From Pigoraptor chileana (taxonomy: Eukaryota; Opisthokonta; Filasterea): DNA of 64,000 bases. The stretch lies in contig CALSCR010000578.1 of NCBI GenBank assembly GCA_943704495.1, forward strand, positions 1 through 64,000, written 5' to 3'. The position numbers and the translations under genes are program-made. This document shows positions 1 through 12,487 of this stretch, piece after piece; within the stretch, counting starts at the first letter, position 1, and each line of letters begins with the position of its first letter. Under the pieces are notes generated by a model that did no database searches, was not told the DNA's origin, and saw nothing but the letters and a program-made list of their open reading frames with translations.

Positions 1-421
1 GGGCGACGGGGGAGGGGGTGACGGGGGAGGGGATCACAAAGCACACGCGGATGGTGAGGGTTCCCTTGACGCGGTTGCGACTGTTGCGCGGCTTGAGACC
101 AAGCTCAATCGGCCTGTTTGCGGCCGGATTGCCGAGCTCGTTGCCCCGGATGGGCAGCACAGACAGGGGTATTTCAACCTGTCCCAGAAAGTCGTCTCTG
201 GTGACGCGATTGTGGTCGTACACGTGCAGGTGGAAGACGCTCCGCGACGGAACAACGCGGAAGGAGAACTCCTCGTTCCAGTAGGGCGAGAGCGTGCGCT
301 TCTTGACGGTTGTTTGCTGCTCCTGCAGGCCGCCGTCAATCCACGCCCGACAGTATGGATAGGCCGAGCCGAATATGTCCTTTTTAGCGAGGCCGAGGCA
401 GCTCACCACAACCACCTTCAT
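1..421 (-). CDS. NEDD4-family HECT E3 ubiquitin ligase, N-terminal C2 domain (partial, runs off the left edge)
   Basis: An open frame on the minus strand starts at ATG 421 and reads to base 1 without a stop, so only about 140 residues are visible. They form a C2 domain very close to that of NEDD4/Rsp5 ligases. Visible landmarks are GLAKKDIFGSAYPYCRAW, the TVKKRTLSPYWNEEFSFRV strand, and RVTRDDFLGQVEIPLS, followed by RVKGTLTIRV at the domain end. In this family the C2 domain binds phospholipid and calcium at membranes and is followed by WW domains and a catalytic HECT domain, which would lie left of the window. The frame also stays open a few codons upstream of the ATG, behind a possible acceptor (TCTCGCAG) near 435, so a further 5' exon is possible. 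The family assignment is confident. The HECT domain itself is inferred. Confidence 0.82.
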   Translation of the reverse strand, partial: MKVVVVSCLGLAKKDIFGSAYPYCRAWIDGGLQEQQTTVKKRTLSPYWNEEFSFRVVPSRSVFHLHVYDHNRVTRDDFLGQVEIPLSVLPIRGNELGNPAANRPIELGLKPRNSRNRVKGTLTIRVCFVIPSPVTPSPVA

Positions 422-1055
422 AGTAATGACCCCATTCTGCGAGACGAGAGAGGCGATTCGAGTCAGTGTCACGCAGATTCATGTCACTGTTTATACTCTT
501 GCACAAGATGTGGAAAATCAACTTGGATTTGTGGGCACCATGACTATGCAGTCCGCATGCACAGGAGAGAACGGAGAAAGGGTGATGCTCGCAATTTCAA
601 CCAACAAAGAAAGACATCTCAGATCGTAAGCAATATGCGCCAAAGGAAAGCTCAAAAAAAATGGAGACGCGAGATACGTGAACGGATCATGTACAAGACC
701 GCTCGCTCAGGAGATCTACAGGGGACGCAAATGCATTACCCAGCAGGCAACATGGGCCGCCAACAATGCCAACTGCACTCACCGCAAGTGCCCGCTCGTC
801 CTCGGCAGAGAGCTGAGCGTGGGACACGGATGCAGCAGGGCTTGAAGATGCCCCGGTGCCGCCGCCATTGCGATCGTCCCGCCTCGCCATCACGTTCAGA
901 GCAAGAGTGATGCGTGGTTACTTTCAGTTACGTGGGTGCCGCATTATCATCGACTCGCCCACTGTCCATGTCACGTACCGACCGAAAAAAAAAGCAATTT
1001 AATGGTGATAACCATTGAATGGTAAAACGAAACAAGGTGTGTATGTATATATATA

Positions 1056-1121
<66 letters not shown>

Positions 1122-2735
1122 AGTAGTTCAATCAGCTGCCAGAGAAAGTCACCCAATAAACGCTATCGCTCGTATCTCAGACAGCCAACGCAAGAATTCA
1201 AACGCGACCTCACAAGCCGAACGTGTTGTGCATCACGACTGAGGTCGCTCGCTCACATGGACTGCCGATCCTTCACAATACTCCGTACTATTTCTGCACA
1301 ACGGGAAAGACGGTACGCACTCACTTTTATCGCGCTTATTGCAGTAAAAAGGGATAATAGGATGCAAGGGTCGGCCGATTCGTCCAAGTTGATGCAAGCG
1401 ATACGCACGCCCACGGAAGATCACTCTCCAGCCGCAAAAGGTCAGGGAGGGCACTCCGATTGCCCGTCTGCTTCCTTAATTACTACGAGCGGATATTCAC
1501 GGCCAGAACTTCTATTTTGAGTCAAGGCCGGAGTGTCACGCGTGCGAGTACCAGAGTGAGACCACTTCGCTTTTCGTGCACACGTCGAAACAGAATGTTC
1601 CGCGTCGCGATTCCGTATGCAATCGTGCCGAGAAGTCGGTAGAATCACACATGCAAAGAGAGAGACGGAGCTTCGAATTGAGCGCACACCAGATGAGGAA
1701 GGATTACGGTGTTGATTCGTAGTCTGCACCAAGTCTAACCAAATCTGCTACCAGTCTTTCTTGGTGGGGAAGCGATTGAATGGGTCAGGGGCCGCTCAAA
1801 GCAAAGTGCATCACAGGTAGTCACCACCAACTGAATTCAAACTTGCACAGTTGCGCACACCAACAATGGCTTCACAGACTCATATCAGAGCCCTCTGCTC
1901 CTCTACCTGTTCAGCCCAACTCTATCAAGTCGTTGTGTGCCCTCTGTGCATCGGGGCATCTGATTGCAGCAGACCGGCGTCAGGACAGTGTGGATGGACA
2001 GTCTGGCCAGTCAAAGCGGTGGCGTCAGACTGGACACCCCGGATGAAGGGAGTCGTCGTAAATACTTCGTAAAATTGGTACTGACGGAAATTTGAAGCGT
2101 AAAATCTGAGCCGGGCGGTGACTGACCCCGGCCAAAGACTGAGTCGCACGACTGACCTGCGGCGGCGCTGGTTGAAGTAGTCGAATCGACACCGCCACCG
2201 CCGCCGCAAGTATTGTGTTGCATGTATTTTCTACGGCGTTGGGAACTAAATTCAGTATGTCAACAGGCACAAGACACCGGACAGCCGGTGAGCCCGTTCG
2301 CGCGACATCGGCTGGGTGAAGGCAGTCCCTAGCGACAACCGGTCTGACTGAGAGGAGGGCAACGTGTCTGTGTCAGGCACACTCGATTGCATCTCAGGCT
2401 CTTTGACGGAACCCCTGAACTATTGTAACAGATTTCGGCGACCGACCGTAGCCCAAGTATATGTAACTATTCAAACGCATGTATTGAGCGTGGGCACGGT
2501 AAGCACGACCAAAAATAATATCACAAATGTACCGGTTCAGGCTAAATAACACAGAACTTGACAAGGGTAGAGGTCCCTATGTGTCAATCATAAACAAACG
2601 CACGCTGCGAAACAAAACAAAACAAAAGGACACTATCGCAGACCGGATTGACGTGGGCTCAGTGAGACCGGAAACGTGCGGGCTGCAGCAGTGGCTGTCC
2701 AGGCGCTGGTCACGTGAATATCACGTGCGGCTCTG
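422..2735. other. Intergenic region, no gene recognised
   Basis: This 2.3 kb lies between the 5' end of the NEDD4-like gene and the 3' end of the tiny-macrocysts-like gene. It holds the (GT)n tract at 1057-1114 and a GC-rich inverted repeat at about 2159-2208 (tgcggcggcg / cgccgccgca). The open frames in it have no recognisable domain and look like chance frames. Confidence 0.5.
1057..1114. repeat. (GT)n microsatellite
   Basis: A nearly pure GT tract of more than 50 bases, ending in GCGCGC. It creates artificial poly-Cys/Val and His/Thr reading frames on both strands. Confidence 0.95.
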
Positions 2736-3876
2736 TCAGTACTTTTTCTCCAGATTACCGCCGCTTTCGATGAATCGTCTGAGTTGCGGTACGCTGAGGA
2801 GCACGGACAGCGGGAGATCAAAGAACAGACGCACACACTGCGTCATTTCGCGCTCAAACCGCAGCGTTGTGACGACGACTCCCCAAATGAGGAGAACAAC
2901 CAGCGCCGCAAGAGTGAACCCAAACATCACCGTCATCACAGTCCGCGAGCTCCCAATCGAGTTGGCAACGGAGTTCAGAATGATGAAGTCCGTGTTGTTG
3001 AGGCCGTCTCGGATGTCTGACGTCAGGAACGCCAGGACGTTGCGGGGGGGGTCAGAGTATGCATACGGACCAGCGCTGTGCGCATATGTTCGTGCCGTGT
3101 CGAGAAAGTGCTGAATGAGGCGGTTAAGGGGAAGGAATGCGAGGTCCTTTGTGATGCCCATTGACGGATCGTACTTTCGGCTGTCGCAACCCGCGTTCAC
3201 GTGACACACATTCCCGCCGGTAAGCTCCGGGTACAGGCCAGGGACATCAAAGGTGGATGGAGTGGCGGCCTTTCCCAACAGGCAGTCCCGGTGAATTCTG
3301 TCGAGGGTGTTAATCCAGTCGAGCATGACGGCGCGCGCTTCAAGCGGCATCCATGTCGTGTTGTCGCCCGCAACGAGTTCGTTTGCAAGCGCAGTCACGC
3401 CCTCCGCGCGGTATCGGCGGCTGTTCGACAGGTTGAGCAGGCGGGCCATGCGGTTGCTGTTGTTGGTCTGTTCAAACGTCACGGCATACATGCCCACCGC
3501 AAAAGCCCCCACGACGACGACGAGGCCTACAAGACGCATCCAAATGCGAATCTTGCTCTTGCGGATGGTACTCTTTTCGATGCTCTCGCCAGCGACGCCG
3601 GGGTTGAGACTGAGCGCCGGCGCCCCCTCGGCGCCAAACAGCGCCGCCTGCTGTTGCTGTGCGTACATTCCCTCTGCGCTCTCGGAGGCGTCTGCATTTG
3701 CGACGAGGCCGGTCTGTTCCGCATCCTCGGGGACCATGAGAAGCAGCGATTGCAGCTCCTGAAAGACAACCACGAACGCATATGCACATTGTCGAAATTT
3801 GCAGGTTTTTCGAGAGTTAGATCAAGCATGATTTCACAGAGTGACAGGAACACACACGCAAATAAACAATCTTTCA

Positions 3877-3928
<52 letters not shown>

Positions 3929-6900
3929 TTCTCCGTGTCCACCACCAGCAGACACAGAGGCTCCCAAACACACAGAAATGGCGCACTCACCTCGTCGAGC
4001 GTGTTGACCGTCTCGTTAATTTGCCCGCGCGGAATGAGCATCAACACCGCGGCCATCCGCGTCCGTCTCTCCATGACCCCTTTCCAGAGCGGCCAAAATA
4101 CAACCGCAATAATGCCAACGTCGATTAGCAGGAATATGGCCATCAGAATGTAGTTGATCTGGTCCGTGCGCTTGCTCGCCCTGTCGAAATTGAGCTCGAG
4201 GTCGTTCATTTCCTCGTCCACCGCCACGTTGATTGCAAGGCCGTTGTCCAGCACAAAACGCACGGCTGGATTCCACAGCAGGTTGGTCGAGTTTGCCACG
4301 CTAAAGGGCGTTGCGGCGACTATTCGTGCGTTCTTCATCAAGAGTAACATTGCATCCAACGCCGTCATCATCTCCATCGCTTGAGGCTCGGACGGAAGTA
4401 TTTGTCGTGTTACCTTTACCCTCGGGACTTTTGTGTCCGTATCAATCATGTACTGCTGGACTCCAATCGTCTCGTAGCGATCGATGTCCGTGACAAGCGC
4501 CGCCGCCATCTTTGCATAGGTGGCAGTGTCCCCAAGTCCTACACTGCGGACGAGCTCTCGGGTATTAAGGAAGGTTGAAACAAGGATGCGGCGGGGGCGC
4601 GTGCCAGTCTTCAGCCCATCCAGACGCGTTGTTTGCTCATCAAATGTGTTCAAGCTGACCAAGTATCCCGCAACAATGAGACCCACAAGAGCAAGCCACA
4701 TGACAATCCCCTTCACGCGCTCCCTAGTGGCAGGCCGTGTCAGTCGCGTCTCTATCCGCTGCTTACGTAGGCGCTGCGAGCTGGACGATCGCGAGCTGCT
4801 GCTTGCAAACGACGCCGAGCTGCGAGCCTTGCCGCCGTTGCCCCCGCCGCCACCGCCAGCATCGCCCTTGACGTGCTGTTGTAGCCTCTCAATTAGCACA
4901 ATTGGCTCCGGCTCGTACGTTTGATTGTCCTCGAGATTCACACGCACGTCCGGCACAGCGCGCTTGGATGCCGTGAAGCTCACTGTGGATCGCTGATCTT
5001 CCGTGTCGCCGGTAATCTTGTCGGGGCCGAGATACTTCATTTCAAATGCGACGGCAGAAGGTCGGCGCCCCTCTGCACTCCTCTCAAAGGCAATCGATGG
5101 CCTGCGCGCCTCCCCAAGCATCTCAAAGGCAACGGACGGCCGGCGTGACCCGCCAGGCATTTCAAAGGCAACGGACGGTCGGCGTGCCTCTCCGCCACTT
5201 CCGTTTCGGAGGGGCAAACGGCCAAACTCGAGTTCGTCGCCGCCGGTAAAGATCGGATTGACAGAGGAGGGCTCTGCATCCACATCGGTGATGGCCACCT
5301 TGAACCCCGCGCTCTCTTCATCACTATCCCCGTCGCTGCTGTTGCTGCCATGATTATTGCCGTGGATGTCACGAGCTCTGTCAGAATACGCCGCATGCCC
5401 GGCACCTCCAACGCCATCGTCCATCGCCACTGCATCCGATTCCAAAACTGCAACAGTCAGCTGAGTGTCATTGCCCACTCCAACTCCGCCCGCAGCTCCG
5501 CCGAGGTCCATATCGACGCTGCCTTGCGGCGACTTCCTGTACCGCACCCCTGATTGAACGCTAGGTCGGCGCAGTTTGTCTACCCCACGTCCGATGTCGT
5601 CGTCGTTAGTGTTGCTGTTGTAGTTGCTGTTACTGTTGTTGTTGGTGTTGTTGTTGTTGTTGTTTTGATCAGAGCCGCTTTCGTACGGGTCACACGAATC
5701 GCCGCCAGATTCATCATCATCAGACACGTCCATCTTAAAGTCCCCGTCACCTTCGCCGTCCTCCTCATGCTTGACTTGCATCATCCGGGAGCGCGCAACA
5801 GTCTTCCTCATCTCCTCATCCTCGATGAGCCCCGCCGCAGTGGTGAAATCCTGTGCCTTGTCGGGCTCGTTACACACGTGCGTGAGAAAGTGCGCATACA
5901 GTCGCAGGTTTGTCTTTGACTTGGGATAATTGCTCAACAGCTGCTCGTAATGGTACTGCGCCTTCTTGCGGGATGCCGAGAGATCGTAAAGATGGAAGAA
6001 AATAACATCCGGGTCGACCACGGGGCAGTTGGCGGCCCTCCAAAAGAGAAGCGCAAGGCGCATGGACTCGATGTGGTGGCGCCGTGCACCCGCCTGCGTC
6101 ATCTGAAACTGAATGTACGACGTGATGCTCAGCTGCTTGTCGATGCCCAATTCCGCCTCCGTGTGCTTCTCCTGCTGCAGTGTGCGCCACTCCATGAAGA
6201 GGAGGCACCGGATGTCAAATCCGGGCTTCATCGCCATGGCAGCTTCGAGCTGCTTGCGCGCGGCTGTCGCCTGCCCAGAGTATCCGCCAATGTACCGCGC
6301 ATGTATGATGCGGAGGAGGGGAGAGTGCGGAAATTCCTGAAGCGCAATCGCAAACAAGTCGTGTGCGAGGAGAATTGCATCCGGGTCGCGGTTGGTCCGC
6401 AGAAAACGCGCCGCAATTTCAACGTCCGTTATGCGGTTAAATACGGGTGCAGTCACCTTTGTCTTGTGGGCGGTTATCTGTTCTATACCCGCGAGCGTCC
6501 ACCGACCCTTGGCGGTAGGCGTGTCTCCCGTTGCCGCGTACCCGGCCATGTCGCGCTTGTTAAAGTGCGACGCGTGTCTGGACAACATGCGGACGGGGGG
6601 TGCGACGGCAAGCCGGGAGTAAATTCCGCGCGTAATCCTGCGCCGCGCAACACCCGACAGATAGAATCCAAACGCGAAGAACACCGGCGTCAATGCGACG
6701 AGCATCCCAAATGCAGCTTTTCCGTCGCCGTCCGCCGCAAACGTCCCAATGGCAACCACCATCGACCCGAGGCCCGCAAAGAAAAACCCGGCTCGTGTGT
6801 CCGTCATCCGGGGCGAGTAGAACGGCTGGTACACGAGCACCATGCAGCACAGCCCCGAGATGAGAATAAAGCCAACTGCAAGCTTCACCGAGTTGCCGGT

Positions 6901-7575
6901 GCGGTCTTCGCTGCAAAATTCGTACACCGCCGTCAGTATGACACGGACAATGACATAGGCAGTGTCAGTGCGTCCATGCGGCTTAGCGTTGGGCATGTGG
7001 GACCGCGGATCAGGCTCAAAGCAGATGGAGGACATGACAATGGCATAGAGAATCATCACCACCGCGCCGATAATTGAGAGGATAAGGACCGGCAGGTGGG
7101 ATCCCGAAAAACACTTGATGCCCTCAAAGTGGGTCATCGAGTACTCGCCCTCGTCGTCCTTTTCGCATATAAACGCCTGAAAGAACGAGCTGAGAATCGG
7201 CATGAGTAGCAGTGTTGAGATGAGGAGGGATGTCAGGCGCAGAATTCTTACAGGAATCGTAGAGTCGAATTTGCCGCGGTTATACGAGACGCCGATGTAG
7301 AATGCCGCGGCCATAGTGAGTGCAACGAGCGAGAAGAATGCCCAGAAAAGCGCATTCCATGCAGGATAGTCGCCCTCGGGGCCGGCATATTCAAACGAAA
7401 ACAGCTCTGGGAGCGGCGTGAAACCGAATTGGTGTATCCAACTGAAGCTGAGGAGCTGAATGTCCTCAATAAAGAGGCAGATGTAATTCAGGATGCCTGT
7501 TTGAAGAAGAATAGGGGTGGAATGTGAGAGGCTGCGTGTCCGTCGCCGGCGTGCATGCAAGCTAGTTGACATCAT
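2736..7575 (-). CDS. Tiny-macrocysts (TmcB-like) polytopic membrane protein
   Basis: Two exons, 3991-7575 and 2736-3758, join in phase 0 (donor GACGAG|GTGAGT, acceptor TTTCAG|GAGCTG) to give about 1535 residues. The N-terminal part has six or more hydrophobic helices. A helical-repeat region follows, with HAT/TPR-like segments such as LLSNYPKSKTNLRLYAHF, the region typical of Dictyostelium TmcB proteins and their relatives. Next come an acidic, asparagine-rich linker (poly-N near 5640), four tandem RRPS-containing repeats (5040-5205), and a C-terminal half with two pairs of membrane helices, each enclosing an extracytoplasmic domain of about 200 residues. No PAS or catalytic domain was recognised. 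The first in-frame ATG is at 7575. A strong acceptor near 7502 (polypyrimidine then AACAG) suggests the real start may lie in an unseen upstream exon. Proteins of this family are poorly understood; a sensor or signalling role is inference. Confidence 0.75.
3879..3927. repeat. (CT)n microsatellite inside an intron
   Basis: A nearly pure CT tract (GA on the coding strand) inside the single recognised intron (3759-3990) of the tiny-macrocysts-like gene. Confidence 0.95.
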
Positions 7576-8475
7576 CACACAGGGCAACGCGGTTGTTGTG
7601 TTTTGGAGGAGTGCAATTGGCGCATTGAGCTTCCACAGTGATTCTTATGCAGGCCATTACATATCCGTTTAAATTACCTGGTGGGTCATTGTCCTACGAT
7701 GCCAGTCGAGTATTGCGGCGAACCGCCGGAATGGATGGAGCATGAGATTGGGGAAGAAGTGAGTGTGAAGACAAGTGAGGATGGGAGAGCATTTGTACAA
7801 AATTCGCCACATATAAACATGTTGATGGCGCCAACGTTCTATTGTGACGACAATCAATGCGCATATTCAAATATGCTTTTGGTCAACAACCATCAAGGAA
7901 CCGTTCATACATCAAGTATCCACGGACGTACCTTCACCATAGCAAACAACACGGACTGCACGGCCTCCTCGAAACGGCGGTGTTTAAAACGACCCCCTTC
8001 CATCTTTGCTGAGGTCTTGAACAGGCGTGGCTGGATGCACTATCAGTGAATACCGAGAGCCACACGGCTCAGTGGGATTCAAAATATGTGGGGCCCGGTC
8101 ACTTTGTCATTACTGAACCCGCCGGGCGGGCTAGACTGGCGGCAAATAACCAAGGGAATTAAGTAAGAAGGTTGCCGTGGTATTCTACAACAAACGTCGT
8201 ATTGAAGACGGCCATGCGCGCATAAATTCATTCGTGCTCCTCCGTGACGACGTGTTTTTACAGGAGTTGTCGTTCTTTCAAAACACTCAATGAAGAAGCA
8301 ACCAATTCTGACTGAAGCACTGAACCACTCGGCGACCATTGCAGTGGCAATACGCCCCTCCTCCGCCGGTGCAGTCGTCCGCTCTCTGATTGGCTGAATT
8401 TAAATAATAGGCAGTCAGAGTTGCCTTGCAACCGACGCCGACAAGAGCCAAAAATAGACACCACAAGCGTCCCTG
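7576..8475. other. Spacer between the tiny-macrocysts-like gene and the RHS-like fossil
   Basis: This region contains the presumed promoter of the minus-strand membrane protein gene and the weak plus-strand open frame listed separately. Just beyond its right edge are two close copies of a GTCACGTGATG motif (8475-8502). Nothing else is recognised. Confidence 0.4.
7699..8049 (+). CDS. Small hypothetical open frame (116 codons), doubtful
   Basis: An ATG-started frame of 116 residues begins 124 bases from the divergent membrane protein gene. The first 20 residues (PVEYCGEPPEWMEHEIGEE) look protein-like and are acidic, and a possible donor (GAAG|TGAGTG) lies just after them. The rest is compositionally unremarkable and no family was recognised. 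It could be a first exon read past its donor or a chance frame. Confidence 0.2.
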   Translation: MPVEYCGEPPEWMEHEIGEEVSVKTSEDGRAFVQNSPHINMLMAPTFYCDDNQCAYSNMLLVNNHQGTVHTSSIHGRTFTIANNTDCTASSKRRCLKRPPSIFAEVLNRRGWMHYQ

Positions 8476-10850
8476 TCACGTGATGTGCCTCCCGTCACGT
8501 GATGCCCGTGGCTGAAAAAACGGCACAGGCGCCAGTCGGCCTCCACTCGCTTCGCGAGCTCCGATATGTGAGCGAATCCAACGTCCTACAACATCTATAC
8601 AAAAGCCCGCCACTGTACTACGGCACACAACATCCCCATGGAGTATGGTTCTATGCACAACTTTCGGCTCAGTCAGACGCACAGACGCCCGCTTGGGGTT
8701 CAGACTTTTTCGCTCATCTCGTTGAGAAAGAATGCCCTTTATGTGGCGATGCGATTTGTATTCAGCGGGAGCGTTCATGTTCGTATTGCTCAGCAGCGGA
8801 TATGCATCCCACAGAGTGCGCAGGTCCCCGACTAAGCAGCCGCGCACCCAGCCTTCGTCCCATCTCAGCAGTTCGACCTCGACCACAGGAAGACGCTCTC
8901 GCTGTGCTTCGTCGAGCGTATCTTCTGCCGAGTTAATCTTCTCCTTTGTGGGGCAGACAATGAGAGTGCCAAGACTAACCGACAAACAAAGAGGAGCGAG
9001 ACAGTCGACGAGCTTTGTGAATCCCCTCTCGGCCAGCACAATCATGCCTGCCATCATGTAATGTTTGCTTGATGTCAGTTTCGTCTTTTCACAGTAAACG
9101 TGCACATTGCCCCCGCCAATTGCCCCTTTCTGGTGTGGCCGCCTTTGTTCTGCCAACCCGACAAGGTGAGCGTGTTGTCGCTGTTACACCTGAACGCGAC
9201 GCTATCGAGGCCTGTCTCATTTATCCACTGATAGTACTTTCCGTCAAGTGCCTGGAGAGACTCGATGGTAGCGTTAACGCCGTCAATGCAAAGGACTCCC
9301 TTGTCGAGCGATATCAACAACGGCGACATAAGTTCCGAAGGTCGTTGCAAAACGTTCGTAGTTCGCGAGGTGCGGACGCAAGAGGCCCTCCATGATTTTC
9401 CCCACGTTGACGCTGTGGCCAAGCACCATTTGGACGCTCTGTTCGAGAGCTGTGCGGTCCTTGTTGCTCACGCGCGCTTGTAGTACACGAGGGGATCGGC
9501 GGGTCGCGCGAGCTGAATCGGCTGCGAAGTGTGCGAGAGATCAGAGTTTGTTGGATAGAGCAGCCCCATTATCAATCCACTCTTCGACGAGCCGCATGAC
9601 GTTCTTTCCTGGACAAGCTTTGGTAAGGAAGCTCGTAAGCTCATGTAGCGCAACGCAGACATCTTCAGTGCAAAGACACTGCGTCGTGCCTGAGCTCAAC
9701 TTGGCTTCCAGCGCCAGTCCGCCCTTCTTGTACATAAACTGCACGGCCAAAGAGAAAGTGTTCGATGCATCGTTGTATGCTTCATCAAGTTTGGCCCTTC
9801 CGTAAAATATTTTGGGGTCCATCGCACCTTTCGACATCACATAGGCGTGCACAGCGCGGCCGATGCCACCCGTGGCGTGCAGAATCCTGTCGACAGTGCC
9901 TTGCTCCCACTGTCCGCCGTACCGTCGCCCGAGGTAGTGTGCGAGGCTCTCCCGCGTACGCAGCGCAGCGACGTAGTAGAACTGACACAAATGCCCATTG
10001 AAGTCAGGGTATCTGGCAAAGCGACCGTCCCGCTTGTATTGGTACAGACACGAGCGCAGCATCGCAGACGAGCCCGTCATAACTAGGTAAGCTCCAGGTA
10101 CACCGCGTGCAAAAGCATGAAGGCCCTTCACGGTGTCCACCCGCGCGGTTACGCTGCTGTTGTCCGAGAATAGCGCCTGTACCTCGTCCACGATGAGGCC
10201 CAGGCAGATGTCACCCATTGCGCCTTCGACGGTGTCATAGACAGAGGGCGTCATGTTCTTAGAAAGAGCACCAAATATGCCTTCAAAATCGTTTGTATCA
10301 ATGCGGTCGAGCAGCTCGAGGGCGAGTCGAATAACGGAGTTCGAATGGTGTCAGCATCGCCAAATTCCCGAAAGTCGACGAAAGCAAATACGCGCGACGA
10401 CGAGCACACCACCGCCGCAACGGCGAGCGCCTTGACAATAGTCGTTTTGCCTGTACCTTTGACGCCGCCAATGATGGGGTGTCCCATGTCGTGGCGAGTC
10501 AACTCACCATCGCGCAGAATAAACTGCAACGTGAGTGTCGACAAGAGCGCGTGCAAGTCCTCTTCGCCACTATATATGGGCGGAAGATAAAGCGGACTAT
10601 TCGACGCGAGCGTATTCATCGCCTTCCACACGCGCTCAAAGAGTGGCAGCACAGTGCTGATAATACGTTCTTCAATCCCTATTGCCCCGTAGTCCGCACG
10701 CACTCGCTTGCATTCATCAACCACTGAGCGGGGGCCATGAAACTGGACCGAGGTCGCCAAGGTGGCACGCAACGCGAGAAGGCTGCACGTGAAGTCCGTT
10801 ATGTCCGGAGAAATATAAAGCGCGCCCAGCGGCGCCTCGAGGTTGGTCAT
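8476..10850 (-). pseudogene. RHS/Crinkler-type ATPase-nuclease gene, broken fossil
   Basis: The minus strand carries several overlapping protein-like frames that together resemble the P-loop ATPase plus restriction-endonuclease-like proteins known as RHS (retrotransposon hot spot) or Crinkler-RHS type. The upstream part (about 9.5-10.9 kb) holds a Walker A motif, GGVKGTGKTT, a Walker B-like LGLIVDEVQALF and the family-typical YLVMTGSSAML strand. The middle part (about 9.1-9.4 kb) has a nuclease-like GWQNKGG motif after a YYQWINETGLDSVAF segment, and a less conserved tail follows. The gene looks broken, with roughly three or four interruptions, and is best treated as a fossil. Its right end carries the 5' ATG region near 10850. 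The family is related to mobile-element-associated effector genes; its age appears moderate because domains are still readable. Confidence 0.6.
8551..8656. repeat. Inverted repeat, left copy
   Basis: The reverse complement of this stretch matches 12336-12487 closely, sharing runs such as GCGGGCTTTTGTATAGATGT and GTAGGACGTTGGATTCGCTC. The left copy lacks about 45 bases present in the right copy. It lies inside the downstream end of the RHS-like fossil. Confidence 0.85.
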
Positions 10851-12335
10851 GTCTAAGCGCTATGTGGCATGATTGATACCAAAAAGAATGAACTTCTTCA
10901 ACTGGGGCTTTTTCCCCTCCACAAAAATCTGAGAGCACACGCGAAATCTCGGAAACGTCGATCATTTTTCCTGAAATAAAATTGTGGTTGAGATTATGAT
11001 TTCATTGTAAATGGTCAATCGAATAATGAGCGGAAAGGGATTGGCTTGCCGAACTCTTCGGCTGATTGGGATTCCGCTTTTAAATTTCCCGCCCAATCAG
11101 TGTCTGGCTTTCAGAACTGGGTGCTTGTCATAATCAGTGTTGAGCAAGGGTACTCAATACCCTTGGTATTGAGCCGTCAATGAGATCAGATGTGACCATT
11201 TACCTAACTGGCTATTGACGATCGCATCCTATTGTTTGTATGCCGGTGCGGATAATCGCCAATTTCAAGTTGGCCGTCCTCCTAACACTGATGTCGGCTC
11301 GCTTATACGTCAGTATGCATGTGGCAGTCGTGACGGGACCAGGTTTTGTGAAAACTGATCGGTGCAGTAATCGATGCAGAAAAAAATACATTATCACACG
11401 AGATCCATTCCCTGTTATTAAGCTCGCATATTCCACACGTCATTTTATAGCTGAGTTCGCTGGAAGTGATGAACATGCGTGTACATGTGTCAGCACACTA
11501 CGACGGGATTATCAGTGTGATCAGTACCACAAAGCGTGATCTGAGCAGTTTTTTTTATCTTGCAAACCAACACGGCTGAGTGAAATGGAACTGTGAATCA
11601 AAGCGCCGGTATGTTAAAGTGTGGAAAAGAAGAATGAGGTATTGCAGACAGTGTGTGGAGCGCCTCACCGAGACCGACGCACGCAAGCGTTGCGGTCGAC
11701 CGAAGTGGCACCCTCTTTCTCAACGCTTCCGGCGAAAACGGCATTGTGTTGGCCTCCGGATTCGTTGATGTCAGACCCTTGCGCCGTTCAATGCTGGCGA
11801 ATTGTATGTGCACGCGCGCATATTTAAAGTCGGCTCGCGGCTATTTCTATCCGCCGTATCTGATAATCCAGCGTCGTATGGTGGGCAGGTGCCAATCTAT
11901 TTGGCCCTTTATCAATTCCAATGCCACGGCAAAATTCGGCGCCGCCCAGCAGCTGCTCTCGTTTCCCTCGTGGAAGGGCTCATGCCGCCTTCCGTATCAG
12001 CAACGGACCTCCCGGCCTGCTTCCTGCTGACGACGACGTCCACTTAGCCTTCTGAGATTATGTCGGCCGCCTTTAAATCTATAGGTGGAGATTTCTCAAA
12101 CTGCTTTGTCGGACCCGTGAAAACAGTTCACCTGCGGCAGCAAGGCACCGAATCCCTTTCCGTGTTACATTGATGGGACTACATATATGGCGCTGCCACG
12201 TTACACCGCTTCGAGTGCTTTGTTTGGTATTTAGCCACCCACATACCTCAATTAATATATACTTCACCGATCATGACATCACTGAATCTATAAGGCTTCA
12301 TCATGCAACCCAGGTCTGGATTCGCTCAAGGTCGT

Positions 12336-12487
12336 GCATAGAACCATACTCTATGGGGATGTTGTGTGTCGTTGTGACGTATGTGTGCCGTGGTACACTG
12401 AACGCTTCGCCCGTCTTTTTTCGGGTTGCGGGCTTTTGTATAGATGTTGTAGGACGTTGGATTCGCTCATGTATCGGAGCTGGCGAG
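12336..12487. repeat. Inverted repeat, right copy
   Basis: This is the partner of 8551-8656 in opposite orientation, with high identity in its two blocks and an internal insertion of about 45 bases. The two copies enclose about 3.7 kb, including most of the RHS-like fossil. Confidence 0.85.

Noticed and set aside
212-910. A 232-codon plus-strand open frame at the left edge
   Set aside because: It lies antisense to the clear NEDD4-type C2 domain and has no domain-like sequence.
11653-12047. Overlapping plus-strand frames of 80-125 codons
   Set aside because: No recognisable domain, no splice context, and composition like the surrounding spacer.
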